Shown here: positions 16,229 to 24,257 of the stretch, piece by piece
Layout: the number at the start of each line of letters is the position of its first letter
Position numbering within the stretch: position 1 is the stretch's first letter
NCBI GenBank assembly: GCA_023459275.1
Contig: JAEWVC010000101.1
Span: forward strand, 32,975-96,974
Source of the DNA: Bacillota bacterium
Lineage (GTDB): Bacteria > Bacillota > Clostridia > Christensenellales > Aristaeellaceae
Length of the DNA stretch: 64,000 bases
Direction of reading: 5' to 3'
Position numbers and translations under genes: made by a program
Notes under the pieces: model-generated
Database searches by the model: none
What the model was told of the DNA's origin: nothing
Seen by the model: only the letters and a program-made list of their open reading frames with translations

Positions 16229-17095
16229 ATGACAGGCTGCAGGTTGCGCATGAAAGAGGCCATGGATTCCCTGGCGCCCAAGGAACAGCGCGTGGCAAGC
16301 TTTATCCTGGATTTTCCGGAAGAAGTGGTGGGCATGTCCATCGAGGAAGTGGCCAAAGCCTGCCAGACCAGCACCGCGTCGGTGGTCAGGCTGTGCAAGA
16401 GCATTGGCTATTCCGGCTTCAAGGAGCTTTTGCGCACCCTGAGCGCCGATCTCTCCAGCCAGCAGGACGCCATTACCTACGAGGATATCCGCCCCGGCGA
16501 CAGCCTGGAGGCCATTTTGCGCAGCATCTGCATGAGCGACATGAAAGCCATTGAAGGCACCCTGTCGCTTATGAACCTGGAGGCGCTGGAAAAAGCGGTG
16601 GACGCCCTGTGCACGGCGCCGCGGATTGATTTTTACGGCGTTGGCAGCTCCGGCCTGGCCGCCCATGATGCCCACAACAAATTTCTGCGCATCAACAAAT
16701 TCACGCTTTCCAGCTCCGACCCCCATGAGCAGGTGCTTTCCGCCACCAGCTTGAGGCGGGGGGACGCCGCGGTCTTTTTCTCCTATTCCGGGGAAACCCA
16801 TGACACCATCGAAACCTTTGAGATCGCCCGCCAGTCGGGCGCCACAACGATCAGCGTTACACGCTACGGCAAAAATCCTTTGAGCGAGGCCGCGGACATC
16901 AGCCTGTACATTTCCTCCTCCGAATCCATGATCCGCAGCGGCGCCATGGGGTCCAGGATCAGCCAGATGGCCGTGGTGGATATACTGTATACCGCGGTGT
17001 CCAGCCGCCTTTATGACAAGGTCAAGCCTTATCTGGATAAAACGCGCCTCACCAGCCGCCGCAAGCGGTTTAACGGCAAAAAGCAGGAGGGATAA
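16229..17095 (+). CDS. MurR/RpiR-family transcriptional regulator (HTH + SIS)
   Basis: A 288-residue regulator with AAGGAG before the ATG. Residues ~5-80 form the RpiR helix-turn-helix (LAPKEQRVASFILDFPEEVV, TSTASVVRLCKSIGYSGF). Residues ~125-260 form a SIS sugar-phosphate-binding domain (IDFYGVGSSGLAAHDAHNKF, DAAVFFSYSGETHDTIE). Such proteins sense a phosphosugar, fitting a control role for the flanking kinase/isomerase genes and probably the divergent uptake operon. Confidence 0.92.
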   Translation: MTGCRLRMKEAMDSLAPKEQRVASFILDFPEEVVGMSIEEVAKACQTSTASVVRLCKSIGYSGFKELLRTLSADLSSQQDAITYEDIRPGDSLEAILRSICMSDMKAIEGTLSLMNLEALEKAVDALCTAPRIDFYGVGSSGLAAHDAHNKFLRINKFTLSSSDPHEQVLSATSLRRGDAAVFFSYSGETHDTIETFEIARQSGATTISVTRYGKNPLSEAADISLYISSSESMIRSGAMGSRISQMAVVDILYTAVSSRLYDKVKPYLDKTRLTSRRKRFNGKKQEG

Positions 17096-17098
17096 AGC

Positions 17099-18526
17099 AT
17101 GCTATCCATGGACCGAAAGCCCAAGGTGGGGATGCTGCTGATCACCACGCCCCGTTTTTACGGCCTTGGGGAAGGCACGGAGCACGGCGTCTACCATCAG
17201 CGCAAGGAAAAGGAAGCAAGCCAAATCATCGGCAGGGCGCAAGCCTTTGCGGATGTCATTTTCCCTGGTGTCGTCTATACCCGGGAAGACTTGAAGGCTG
17301 CCATGCGCCGTTTTTCCCAGGAGGAGGCGGACATGGTTTTCGCCTGCTTTCTTTCCTGGTCGGATGATTTTGCCTGGGTCCGCTTCCTTCGGGATATGAA
17401 GCCCATGCCCGTCCTTTTTGCTTCCCTGGTGCGCGATACGCTGGGCTTTGAGGATTCCCTGAACGAAGACAGGTTCGTGGAGTTTCTCTCCGCGGGGTCG
17501 CTGGTGGGCATGCTGGAAGCCTCTGGTTCCGCCAGCCGGTTTTCAAGGCCCATGATGCACAGGGTCATCGGCACGCTTAACCAGGTGATGCATACCTGCG
17601 CCTGCTTCGCCCGCGCTGCGCTGCTGAAGACCATGCTTGCCAACGAAACCTTCGGCCTGCTTCCCTCCCTGAACGAGGTCATGTGGTCCACCTATGTGGA
17701 TATATACGATCTGTTTATGAAGGTAGGCCCCGAAATGCGCTTTTTGTCCGTGGCTGCCCTGCAAAAGACCATCGACAGCCTGCCCGGACAGGAAGTGGAG
17801 GCGACCGTCCAAAAGATCATGGCGAGCTATGAGGACGATGGCACGGTGATCCCCGATAAAATGAAAGCTTCGGTGGCCGCTTCCATGGCGCTGGAAAAAA
17901 TGTGCCGGGAGGCCGGCGTCTCGATGCTGGTGCTCAACGATGTGGATGCCACGCTGCTTGGCACCATCGGGCTCCGCCCCGGATTCACGCCCTGCCCCGG
18001 CACGGAGGATGTTGCCGTGGTGCCGGAGGGGGATATCGGCGGCGCGCTGGCGGTATATACCCTGCGCAAGCTCACCGGGCACCATGTGCCCTTTATCGAG
18101 CCCTTCCACATCGATCTGCAGAAAGGCACCTTTGCCGGCGGCCATGCCGGGCCCAACGACTATACCGATCCTAAGGGCAGCACCTTGCTTTCCCGGGACG
18201 AGCGCTTTGCGCGTTCCGGCTACAAGCATGCCGGCGCTCCCTTTGCATGGCATGTGATCTCCGAAGGGGAAAAGACCATGGTCCACATCTCCCAGTGCAA
18301 CGGCAGGTTCAAAATGGTGTGCGCCCTGGTGGACGCCCTTCCCTGCCCCCGGCACCTGGCCGGGTATACCCATGGGCTGTTCAAACCCAGGAAGGACCCT
18401 ATCGCGTTTTTTCAGCAATTGATGGATATCGGCGTCACCCAGCACTACGCCATTGCCGACGGCAGCCACTTGGAGACCCTCAGGCACTTCGCCCATATCA
18501 TGGATTTTGAGTATTACGAGGTATAA
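17099..18526 (+). CDS. L-fucose/L-arabinose isomerase-like protein
   Basis: 475 residues, starting 3 bp after the regulator gene. The protein has the alpha/beta-rich N-terminus and conserved C-terminal substructure of the fucose/arabinose isomerase superfamily (KVGMLLITTPRFYGLGEGTE, GTIGLRPGFTPCPGTEDVA, VPFIEPFHIDLQKGTFAGG, HISQCNGRFKMVCALVD). These proteins interconvert aldoses and ketoses with a divalent metal. The Glu in FIEPFH and the following His are likely metal ligands. It probably acts before or after the ROK kinase in the pathway. The exact sugar is not deducible. Confidence 0.75.
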   Translation: MLSMDRKPKVGMLLITTPRFYGLGEGTEHGVYHQRKEKEASQIIGRAQAFADVIFPGVVYTREDLKAAMRRFSQEEADMVFACFLSWSDDFAWVRFLRDMKPMPVLFASLVRDTLGFEDSLNEDRFVEFLSAGSLVGMLEASGSASRFSRPMMHRVIGTLNQVMHTCACFARAALLKTMLANETFGLLPSLNEVMWSTYVDIYDLFMKVGPEMRFLSVAALQKTIDSLPGQEVEATVQKIMASYEDDGTVIPDKMKASVAASMALEKMCREAGVSMLVLNDVDATLLGTIGLRPGFTPCPGTEDVAVVPEGDIGGALAVYTLRKLTGHHVPFIEPFHIDLQKGTFAGGHAGPNDYTDPKGSTLLSRDERFARSGYKHAGAPFAWHVISEGEKTMVHISQCNGRFKMVCALVDALPCPRHLAGYTHGLFKPRKDPIAFFQQLMDIGVTQHYAIADGSHLETLRHFAHIMDFEYYEV

Positions 18527-18530
18527 GCGC

Positions 18531-19505
18531 ATGGCCGCCGTACAAAACGCCTTGCTGAACGGCATCCCGGTGGTACGCCTGTCCCATGGCCCCTATGAGG
18601 CCGATATTTGCCCCGGCATGGGGGCCAACTGCATCCGCTTTGCCAAAAATGGCCTGAGTGTCCTGCGGACACCGCCGGATATGAGTACCTTCCGGTCCAA
18701 TCCCAATGTATACGGCATGCCGCTTTTGTTTCCTCCCAACAGGATCGCAAACGGTACGTATACCTTTCAGGGCAGGGTCTACCGCCTGCCTATCAACGAA
18801 CCTGCCCGCGGCCATCATATCCATGGGTTCCTCAGCGGCACGGCCTTTGACGTGGCGGAGCCGTCAGCGGGAGAAACGGAAGCGGCCGCCCTCTTTTCCG
18901 CCGCCTTTGGCGAAGCTTCGCCTTACCACGCCTTTCCCCATGCCTTTTCCGTGACCCTGGAATACAGACTAAATGCCCAAGGGCTTTCCCAAAGGCTGTC
19001 CCTTGCCAACCTCGGCAGTACAGATATGCCAACGGGGCTCGGCTTTCACACCGCTTTCGCCCTTCCCTTTGTGCCCGGCTCCCTGGAAGCGGATTACCGC
19101 CTGAGCGCCAAGGTGGGCAAGGAAATCTGCCTGAATCCCAAAACCATCCTCCCCACCGGGGAGTACCTTGCGGATGGCGCCGTAGGCAGCGCCCTGTCAA
19201 ACGGCAGCCTTTGCCCCGCCCAAGGAGCAATTTCCAACCATTTTCAGGGCCTTTCCGGGGAGATCGCCCTCCTCCATCTGCCCACAGGCGCGGCTGTCCG
19301 CTATACCCCCGACCCCGGGTTTTCCTTCCTCATGCTGTGGAATGGCGGCGGCAGCAGCGGCTTTGTGTGCCCCGAGCCCCAAAGCTGGCAGGTGGATGCC
19401 CCCAACTCGCCTTTGCCGCCGGATATGACCGGTTTCCGGTTTCTTGCGCCGGGCGGAGAAATACATTTCATCAGCCGGCTTTCCATTGACTTGGGGACAT
19501 TTTAG
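18531..19505 (+). CDS. aldose 1-epimerase (mutarotase) family protein
   Basis: 324 residues from the ATG at 18531, 4 bp after the isomerase stop and preceded by GAGGT; the upstream part of the frame overlaps the previous gene and is not coding. GalM-type residues are visible: histidines in ARGHHIHGFLSG and GLGFHTAF, and the catalytic Glu in FVCPEPQSW. It interconverts alpha and beta anomers of the sugar used by the operon. Last gene of the plus-strand operon. Confidence 0.88.
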   Translation: MAAVQNALLNGIPVVRLSHGPYEADICPGMGANCIRFAKNGLSVLRTPPDMSTFRSNPNVYGMPLLFPPNRIANGTYTFQGRVYRLPINEPARGHHIHGFLSGTAFDVAEPSAGETEAAALFSAAFGEASPYHAFPHAFSVTLEYRLNAQGLSQRLSLANLGSTDMPTGLGFHTAFALPFVPGSLEADYRLSAKVGKEICLNPKTILPTGEYLADGAVGSALSNGSLCPAQGAISNHFQGLSGEIALLHLPTGAAVRYTPDPGFSFLMLWNGGGSSGFVCPEPQSWQVDAPNSPLPPDMTGFRFLAPGGEIHFISRLSIDLGTF

Positions 19506-19625
19506 CACGGCCTGCCATATCATGATCTTCTAAAGGATGCCTTTCCGGCCCCTTTCCGTTGCGCGCAGCGCCGGCTTTTTTCCATGAGTACGCGCTCCCG
19601 GACAGGTGTTTTCAGGACAGCCCTG

Positions 19626-21548
19626 TCACGAAGCTTGCAGAAGCCGCAGGAGATCAACCAGCTGGACAAATTCCGCGCGGTAGCCAAAGGTATCCCCGCC
19701 AAGGCTTAACAATGCGCGGTCCAGGGCGCTGTCCAGGCTGGCGCTGCCCTTGTAGGCGGAATCAGACAATACCAGCCCGAACTCCGCAACGGCGGAAGCA
19801 AAGGCCATGTTGCCGCTCATGGCTCCAAAGGGGATCGCGGCCGTGGCCCCGCTCCCGGTTTCAACACTGCCCAAGCCGGCGGGCAGCTTGTAGCGTACGG
19901 AGACGTACAGCGTTTCCTCTCCGCCTTTGAGCGTTTTTTCCTGATACCGCGATCCCGCAGCCGGCGGGATGGTTTCCCCGGTTTGTGCGGGGATGATCTC
20001 ATACAGGGCGATCATTTGATGCCCCGCGCCCATTTCCCCGGCATCCTTTCCGTCATCCGTAAAGTCCTCTGTGTTCAGAAGGCGGTTTTCATAGCCGATC
20101 AGCCGGTAGGCGGCGACCTTCCCGGGATTGAATTCCACCTGAAGCTTCACATCCTTGGCGATGGTGAAAATGGTGCTGGTCATGTTATCCACCAGCACTT
20201 TTTTTGCTTCCTTCAGCGTATCGATGTAGGCATAGTTGCCGTTGCCGCGGTCAGCCAGCGTTTCCATTTCGTAATCCTTCAGATTGCCCATGCCAAACCC
20301 CAGTACGCTAAGGTAAATCCCGCCGCCCCGCTCTTTTGTGATCAGGGCTTCCAATTCGCTGGCGCTGTGCACGCCCACGTTGAAGTCGCCGTCTGTCAGC
20401 AGGATGACCCTGTTGTTGCCGCCGTCGATATAGGCTTCCCTCGCCTTCTCATAGGCTGCCTGGATGCCTCCGGCGCCATTGGTGGAACCGTAGGCGTCCA
20501 TGCTGTCGATCGCCTTGATAAGTTCTTCCTTCCTGTCCGCCGGGGTGGTGTCCAGCAGGACCCCGGCAGAGCCCGCATAGGTCACAATGGCCACTTTATC
20601 CCTTCCGTCCAGCTGCGAAACCAGCAGCTTCAGCGCCTGGCGCGCCAGGGGCAGCCGGTTGTATGCCTCCATAGAGCCCGACACATCCACCAGAAAAACC
20701 AGGTTGCTGCCCGGGAGATCTGCCTTGTCCGGCGCATAGCCGTTCAGGGCGATCATGGCCAGCTGATGGTCCTTGTTCCAGGGGCATATATTCAGTTCTG
20801 CGGTAACGGAAACCGGCTGCTCCGCAGAGGCCTTGGGCAGGTCATAGTCAAAATAGTTGAGCATCTCCTCCACGCGGATGGCGCCCTTGTCGGGCAGGTA
20901 GCCGCCAAGAAGGCACCTGCGGATATTGGCGTAGGAGGCCGTATCCACATCCAAGGCAAAGGTGGAAAACGGGCTGTCCAGGGGATTCAAAAAGCGATTC
21001 TCTCCGTTATTGCCATAGGATTCATCATTCAAGCCGTTGTAATCGATGGCGGGGAAGGAATCGGCTATATACACGCCGTCCGCGCTGGACATGACCGTTC
21101 CCGTTGGCTGTGCCATGCCCGCAGAGGCGGACTTTCCGGCCAGCGCGCTCTCCCGGGCAGCCTGCTCCCATTGGGTGCCCCGGTAGGCCGCAAAGGAGGC
21201 AACCATCCGCCGCGCTTCCTCCGGCAAAACCGTGCGGCTGCCAACGGCGGCAAGGCCAGTGATCAGATCGTTTTCAATGGCAAAGGCCAGGTTCCCGGCG
21301 TCCGTCTGCCCGCCGCGCCCAAGCGCCCGGCACAGGACTTCCAATGCGCGTGCATAGGTAAGGGGGCCGCTTAAGTCCGCCGGAGCCGCCAAAGCATACC
21401 CGGGAAAGGCCTCCGCCACAAGCACGGCAAATTCCCCTTCGCTGATAGGCCCGGAAGCAGCTCCTGCCTCCTGACCCAGCGCCAGGGAAGGCACCATCAT
21501 GGCCATACAAAATGCGGCCAACAAGCTGATCAGTTTCTTCATTTTCAC
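19626..21548 (-). CDS. secreted YfbK-like von Willebrand factor A protein
   Basis: 640 residues with a signal peptide (cleavage near LALG/QE) and a GTG start preceded by AAAGGAG. Residues ~35-130 look like a degenerate S-layer-homology-type region (ISEGEFAVLVAEAFPG, LTYARALEVLCRALG). A YfbK-type N-domain follows (STFALDVDTASYANIRR), then a vWA domain with the MIDAS motif DVSGS at 288-292 and TDGDFNVG, then a DUF3520-like C-terminus. It is a metal-dependent adhesion or scaffold protein at the cell surface; ligand unknown. The gene stands alone, convergent with the epimerase and divergent from the DUF1538 gene. Confidence 0.85.
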   Translation of the reverse strand: MKMKKLISLLAAFCMAMMVPSLALGQEAGAASGPISEGEFAVLVAEAFPGYALAAPADLSGPLTYARALEVLCRALGRGGQTDAGNLAFAIENDLITGLAAVGSRTVLPEEARRMVASFAAYRGTQWEQAARESALAGKSASAGMAQPTGTVMSSADGVYIADSFPAIDYNGLNDESYGNNGENRFLNPLDSPFSTFALDVDTASYANIRRCLLGGYLPDKGAIRVEEMLNYFDYDLPKASAEQPVSVTAELNICPWNKDHQLAMIALNGYAPDKADLPGSNLVFLVDVSGSMEAYNRLPLARQALKLLVSQLDGRDKVAIVTYAGSAGVLLDTTPADRKEELIKAIDSMDAYGSTNGAGGIQAAYEKAREAYIDGGNNRVILLTDGDFNVGVHSASELEALITKERGGGIYLSVLGFGMGNLKDYEMETLADRGNGNYAYIDTLKEAKKVLVDNMTSTIFTIAKDVKLQVEFNPGKVAAYRLIGYENRLLNTEDFTDDGKDAGEMGAGHQMIALYEIIPAQTGETIPPAAGSRYQEKTLKGGEETLYVSVRYKLPAGLGSVETGSGATAAIPFGAMSGNMAFASAVAEFGLVLSDSAYKGSASLDSALDRALLSLGGDTFGYRAEFVQLVDLLRLLQAS

Positions 21549-21700
21549 AGCCAGTATCTCCTTTCATATTTTTTCCACCTGCCCTTGAGACGCAGCGGAT
21601 ATAAAAATGTTCCTGGGCTGCTGGAATTAGTGGTTCTCGTCTGGCTGTTTCTATTGGGCGCGAAGCCATTCAGACAAAATGCACACATTTTCCTGCCGGC

Positions 21701-21729
21701 TTGCCATTTCGGGCGGGATATGGTATGGT
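21701..21729 (+). promoter_or_regulatory. promoter of the DUF1538/PII operon
   Basis: TTGCCA (21701-21706), 17-bp spacer, TATGGT (21724-21729), about 50 bp upstream of the GTG start at 21780. Confidence 0.6.
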
Positions 21730-21779
21730 CCATATGCGCCTTTTAATAGGAAGGCGTTGACGTAAAACGGAGGGGGGGC

Positions 21780-23306
21780 GTGCGGTTGCGGAAAAGGCTG
21801 ATATCCAAGGTTCGGGAATCGCTGTCCGCCGTGCTGCCCATCACGGCCATCGTGCTGCTGCTGGCCTTTACGGTTTCGCCCATGCAGGTGGGCGTTCTGG
21901 GGCTTTTCCTTGCGGGCGCGGTGCTGCTTATCCTGGGGATGGGGCTTTTCACCCTGGGGGCCGATATGGCCATGATGCCCATGGGCAGTTACATGGGCGC
22001 CTACCTCACCAGGCGGCGCAGGCTGTATTTGATGATCCTGGTGGCGCTTTTGATGGGTGTGCTCATCACCGTGGCGGAGCCTGATTTAACCGTGCTGGCC
22101 CGGCAGGTGCCCGCCATACCCGATGCGGTGATCATCGGCGCGGTGGCGCTGGGGGTGGGCGTCTTCCTGGTGCTGGCCATGCTTAGGATCGTGTTCCAGC
22201 TTTCCCTGCGCCTTATGCTGATCCTGTTTTATATCGCGGTATTCGCCCTGATGGCCTTTGCCAACCCCGATTATCTGGCGGTGGCCTTCGATGCCGGGGG
22301 CGTGACCACGGGGCCTATCACGGTTCCTTTTATTCTGGCTTTGGGCATCGGTGTGGCGGGGACAGGCACCGGCAGCAAGCATGAGGATAATTCCTTCGGC
22401 CTTGTCGCCTTATGTTCCGTGGGGCCTATCCTGGCGGTGGCGCTGATGGGGCTGTTTTTCCCGGTCACGCCCGGCGCCGTGTCGGCGTTTGTGGCGGAAA
22501 ATCCCGCCACCACCGCGGATATCCTGCGGCTTTTTGGTACGGCCCTTCCCCATTATTTCCGGGATGTGGCGGTGGCGCTGGCCCCCATTGTGGCGGTGTT
22601 CGTTTTCTTTCAGGGACGGTATCTGCATTTGCCCAAGGGGCAGCTTGCCCGCATCGGGGTGGGCATCCTGTATACCTGCCTGGGCCTTACGGTGTTCCTT
22701 ACCGGGGTCAATGTGGGCTTCATGCCCGCGGGCAACCTGCTGGGCACACAGATCGCCTCGCTGTCCTTTAACTGGGTCCTTGTCCCCCTGGGCATGGTGA
22801 TCGGCTATTTCATCGTCGCGGCGGAGCCTGCCGTCCATGTGCTCAACGAGCAGGTGGAGGAGCTTACCGGCGGCGCCGTTTCCAAAAAGGCCATGATGAC
22901 CAGCCTGGCCCTGGGTATGGCGGTTTCCGTCGGCCTGTCCATGGTGCGGGCCATGACGGGCGTCAGCATCTGGTTTTTTGTGGTGCCGGGGTATGCACTG
23001 GCGCTGGCGCTCAGCTTCTTTGTGCCCGGCATCTTTACCGCCATCGCCTTTGACTCCGGCGGCGTGGCCTCCGGCCCCATGACGGCCACATTTTTGCTGC
23101 CCTTCGCCATGGGTGTAACGGCGGCTACCGGCGGGAATATCCTGAAGGACGCTTTCGGTACCGTGGCCATGGTTGCCATGACGCCCCTGATCGCCATCCA
23201 GGTGCTGGGGCTTGTCTATTCCCTCAAGTCCCGTCCAAAGAAGCCGGCCAAGTCGGTTCAGGCCGTGCCGCCGGAGATGGAAAAAGAAGAGATCATCGAG
23301 CTTTAG
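21780..23306 (+). CDS. DUF1538 integral membrane protein (tandem repeat)
   Basis: 508 residues starting with GTG after GGAGG. It is strongly hydrophobic, with about 12-14 predicted membrane segments arranged as two homologous halves. Each half contains the DUF1538 motif: FDAGGVTTGPITVPF near residue 170 and FDSGGVASGPMTATF near 425. This duplicated, motif-bearing layout suggests a transporter or channel with an internal pseudo-symmetry axis. The following gene encodes a PII-like protein, so membrane activity is probably gated by a PII-type sensor, as in AmtB-GlnK. Substrate unknown. Confidence 0.88.
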   Translation: MRLRKRLISKVRESLSAVLPITAIVLLLAFTVSPMQVGVLGLFLAGAVLLILGMGLFTLGADMAMMPMGSYMGAYLTRRRRLYLMILVALLMGVLITVAEPDLTVLARQVPAIPDAVIIGAVALGVGVFLVLAMLRIVFQLSLRLMLILFYIAVFALMAFANPDYLAVAFDAGGVTTGPITVPFILALGIGVAGTGTGSKHEDNSFGLVALCSVGPILAVALMGLFFPVTPGAVSAFVAENPATTADILRLFGTALPHYFRDVAVALAPIVAVFVFFQGRYLHLPKGQLARIGVGILYTCLGLTVFLTGVNVGFMPAGNLLGTQIASLSFNWVLVPLGMVIGYFIVAAEPAVHVLNEQVEELTGGAVSKKAMMTSLALGMAVSVGLSMVRAMTGVSIWFFVVPGYALALALSFFVPGIFTAIAFDSGGVASGPMTATFLLPFAMGVTAATGGNILKDAFGTVAMVAMTPLIAIQVLGLVYSLKSRPKKPAKSVQAVPPEMEKEEIIEL

Positions 23307-23360
23307 TGCGGGAAATATGCGTTGGATATAGACCGTGCGCGGCACGGAGGAGGACAGGGT

Positions 23361-24119
23361 ATGGATCTTCAAAGGGAGACGTGCGGACCGCAGGGGGCGC
23401 CGGGCGGGCTGAAGCTGCTGGTTTCCATTGTGGACCGGGGCAAGGGGCAAAGTGTCGCCGATCTGATGAAAAAGGAAGGCGTGCTGTTTCATACCATCCT
23501 GCTGGGCAGGGGCACGGCCCATAAGGCGGTTTTGAACTATCTGGGACTGGGGGAAACGGAGAAGGATGTGGTGCTCAGCGCCATTAGGACAGCGGGCGGC
23601 CAACGGGTGCTGCGCAGGCTGATGAACACCATGCGCCTGGACGCGCCGGGGAGGGGTATCGCCTTCACCGTTTCCATCTCCAGCGTGGGCGGCGCGAAAA
23701 CTTTGGCCTATCTCACAGGGCTTGAACCGGACAGGGGCGGCAAGGATACGCCGTCCAGATACGAGGTGGATGAAATGGATCAGCAGGCGCATTCCCTGGT
23801 AGTCACCATCGTGAACAAGGGCTTTGCCGACCAGGTGGTGGAGGCCGCCCTGCGGGCGGGAGCCCGGGGAGGGACGGTGCTCCACGCCCGGGGCGCCGGG
23901 CAGGAGGAAGCGGAAAAGTTTTTCGGCATCACCATCCAGCCGGAAAAGGAGGTGGTGCTCATCCTGCTGCGCAAAGATCAAAGGCAGGCTGTGATGCGGG
24001 AGATCTGCGATGAGGCGGGGCTGCTGACCCCCGGGCACGGCATCTCCTTCAGCCTTCCGGTGGAGGAAGTGCTGGGCATGGCGCCCATGATCATGGAGGA
24101 GTTGGGCGGGGAGGAATAG
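23361..24119 (+). CDS. tandem PII-like (GlnB-type) signalling protein
   Basis: 252 residues from the ATG at 23361, which has GGAGGAGG upstream; the 13 earlier codons lack a ribosome site. Two PII-like ferredoxin folds are seen in succession: KLLVSIVDRGKGQSVADLMK with LLGRGTAHKAVLNYLG (residues ~15-110), and SLVVTIVNKGFADQVVEAAL with GTVLHARGAGQEEAEKFFG (~140-235). The second copy keeps the typical PII sequence around the T-loop base. It should bind a small metabolite or nucleotide and regulate the DUF1538 membrane partner encoded 54 bp upstream. Confidence 0.83.
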   Translation: MDLQRETCGPQGAPGGLKLLVSIVDRGKGQSVADLMKKEGVLFHTILLGRGTAHKAVLNYLGLGETEKDVVLSAIRTAGGQRVLRRLMNTMRLDAPGRGIAFTVSISSVGGAKTLAYLTGLEPDRGGKDTPSRYEVDEMDQQAHSLVVTIVNKGFADQVVEAALRAGARGGTVLHARGAGQEEAEKFFGITIQPEKEVVLILLRKDQRQAVMREICDEAGLLTPGHGISFSLPVEEVLGMAPMIMEELGGEE

Positions 24120-24166
24120 GGGAGCCCTGCCGGTAAAAAAATATGGGCCGTAACTTCATAGGGGTA

Positions 24167-24196
24167 TTGACACGTATGAGCGATTGCGCATATAAT
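24167..24196 (+). promoter_or_regulatory. promoter of the heavy-metal ATPase gene
   Basis: TTGACA (24167-24172), 18-bp spacer, TATAAT (24191-24196), a full consensus. The spacer is almost entirely occupied by the first copy of an 18-bp palindrome, so a repressor bound there would block RNA polymerase. Confidence 0.9.
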
Positions 24197-24217
24197 AAAT
24201 ATGAGCGATTGCTCATA
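24175..24217 (+). promoter_or_regulatory. paired operator for an ArsR/SmtB-type metal sensor
   Basis: Two copies of an 18-bp palindrome, 24175-24192 (one base off perfect symmetry) and 24200-24217 (TATGAGC-gatt-GCTCATA), spaced 25 bp centre to centre. They cover the promoter spacer and the initiation region. The form is that of ArsR/CadC operators. No ArsR-type gene lies in this window. Confidence 0.75.
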
Positions 24218-24257
24218 CGTTTTGATCCGGCTTTTGCCGGGGGAAAGGCGGAAACCG

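Noticed and set aside
19983..21374. 463-codon plus-strand frame
   Set aside because: Lies wholly opposite the vWA protein gene; no ribosome site, no recognisable domain.
22410..24038. 542-codon minus-strand frame
   Set aside because: Antisense to the DUF1538 and PII-like genes; His/Gly/Asp-rich shadow translation with no family features.
24201..24257. Upstream ATG start of the metal ATPase
   Set aside because: The codons are the second operator palindrome, at the expected transcription start; the ATG at 24258 begins the metal-binding domain.
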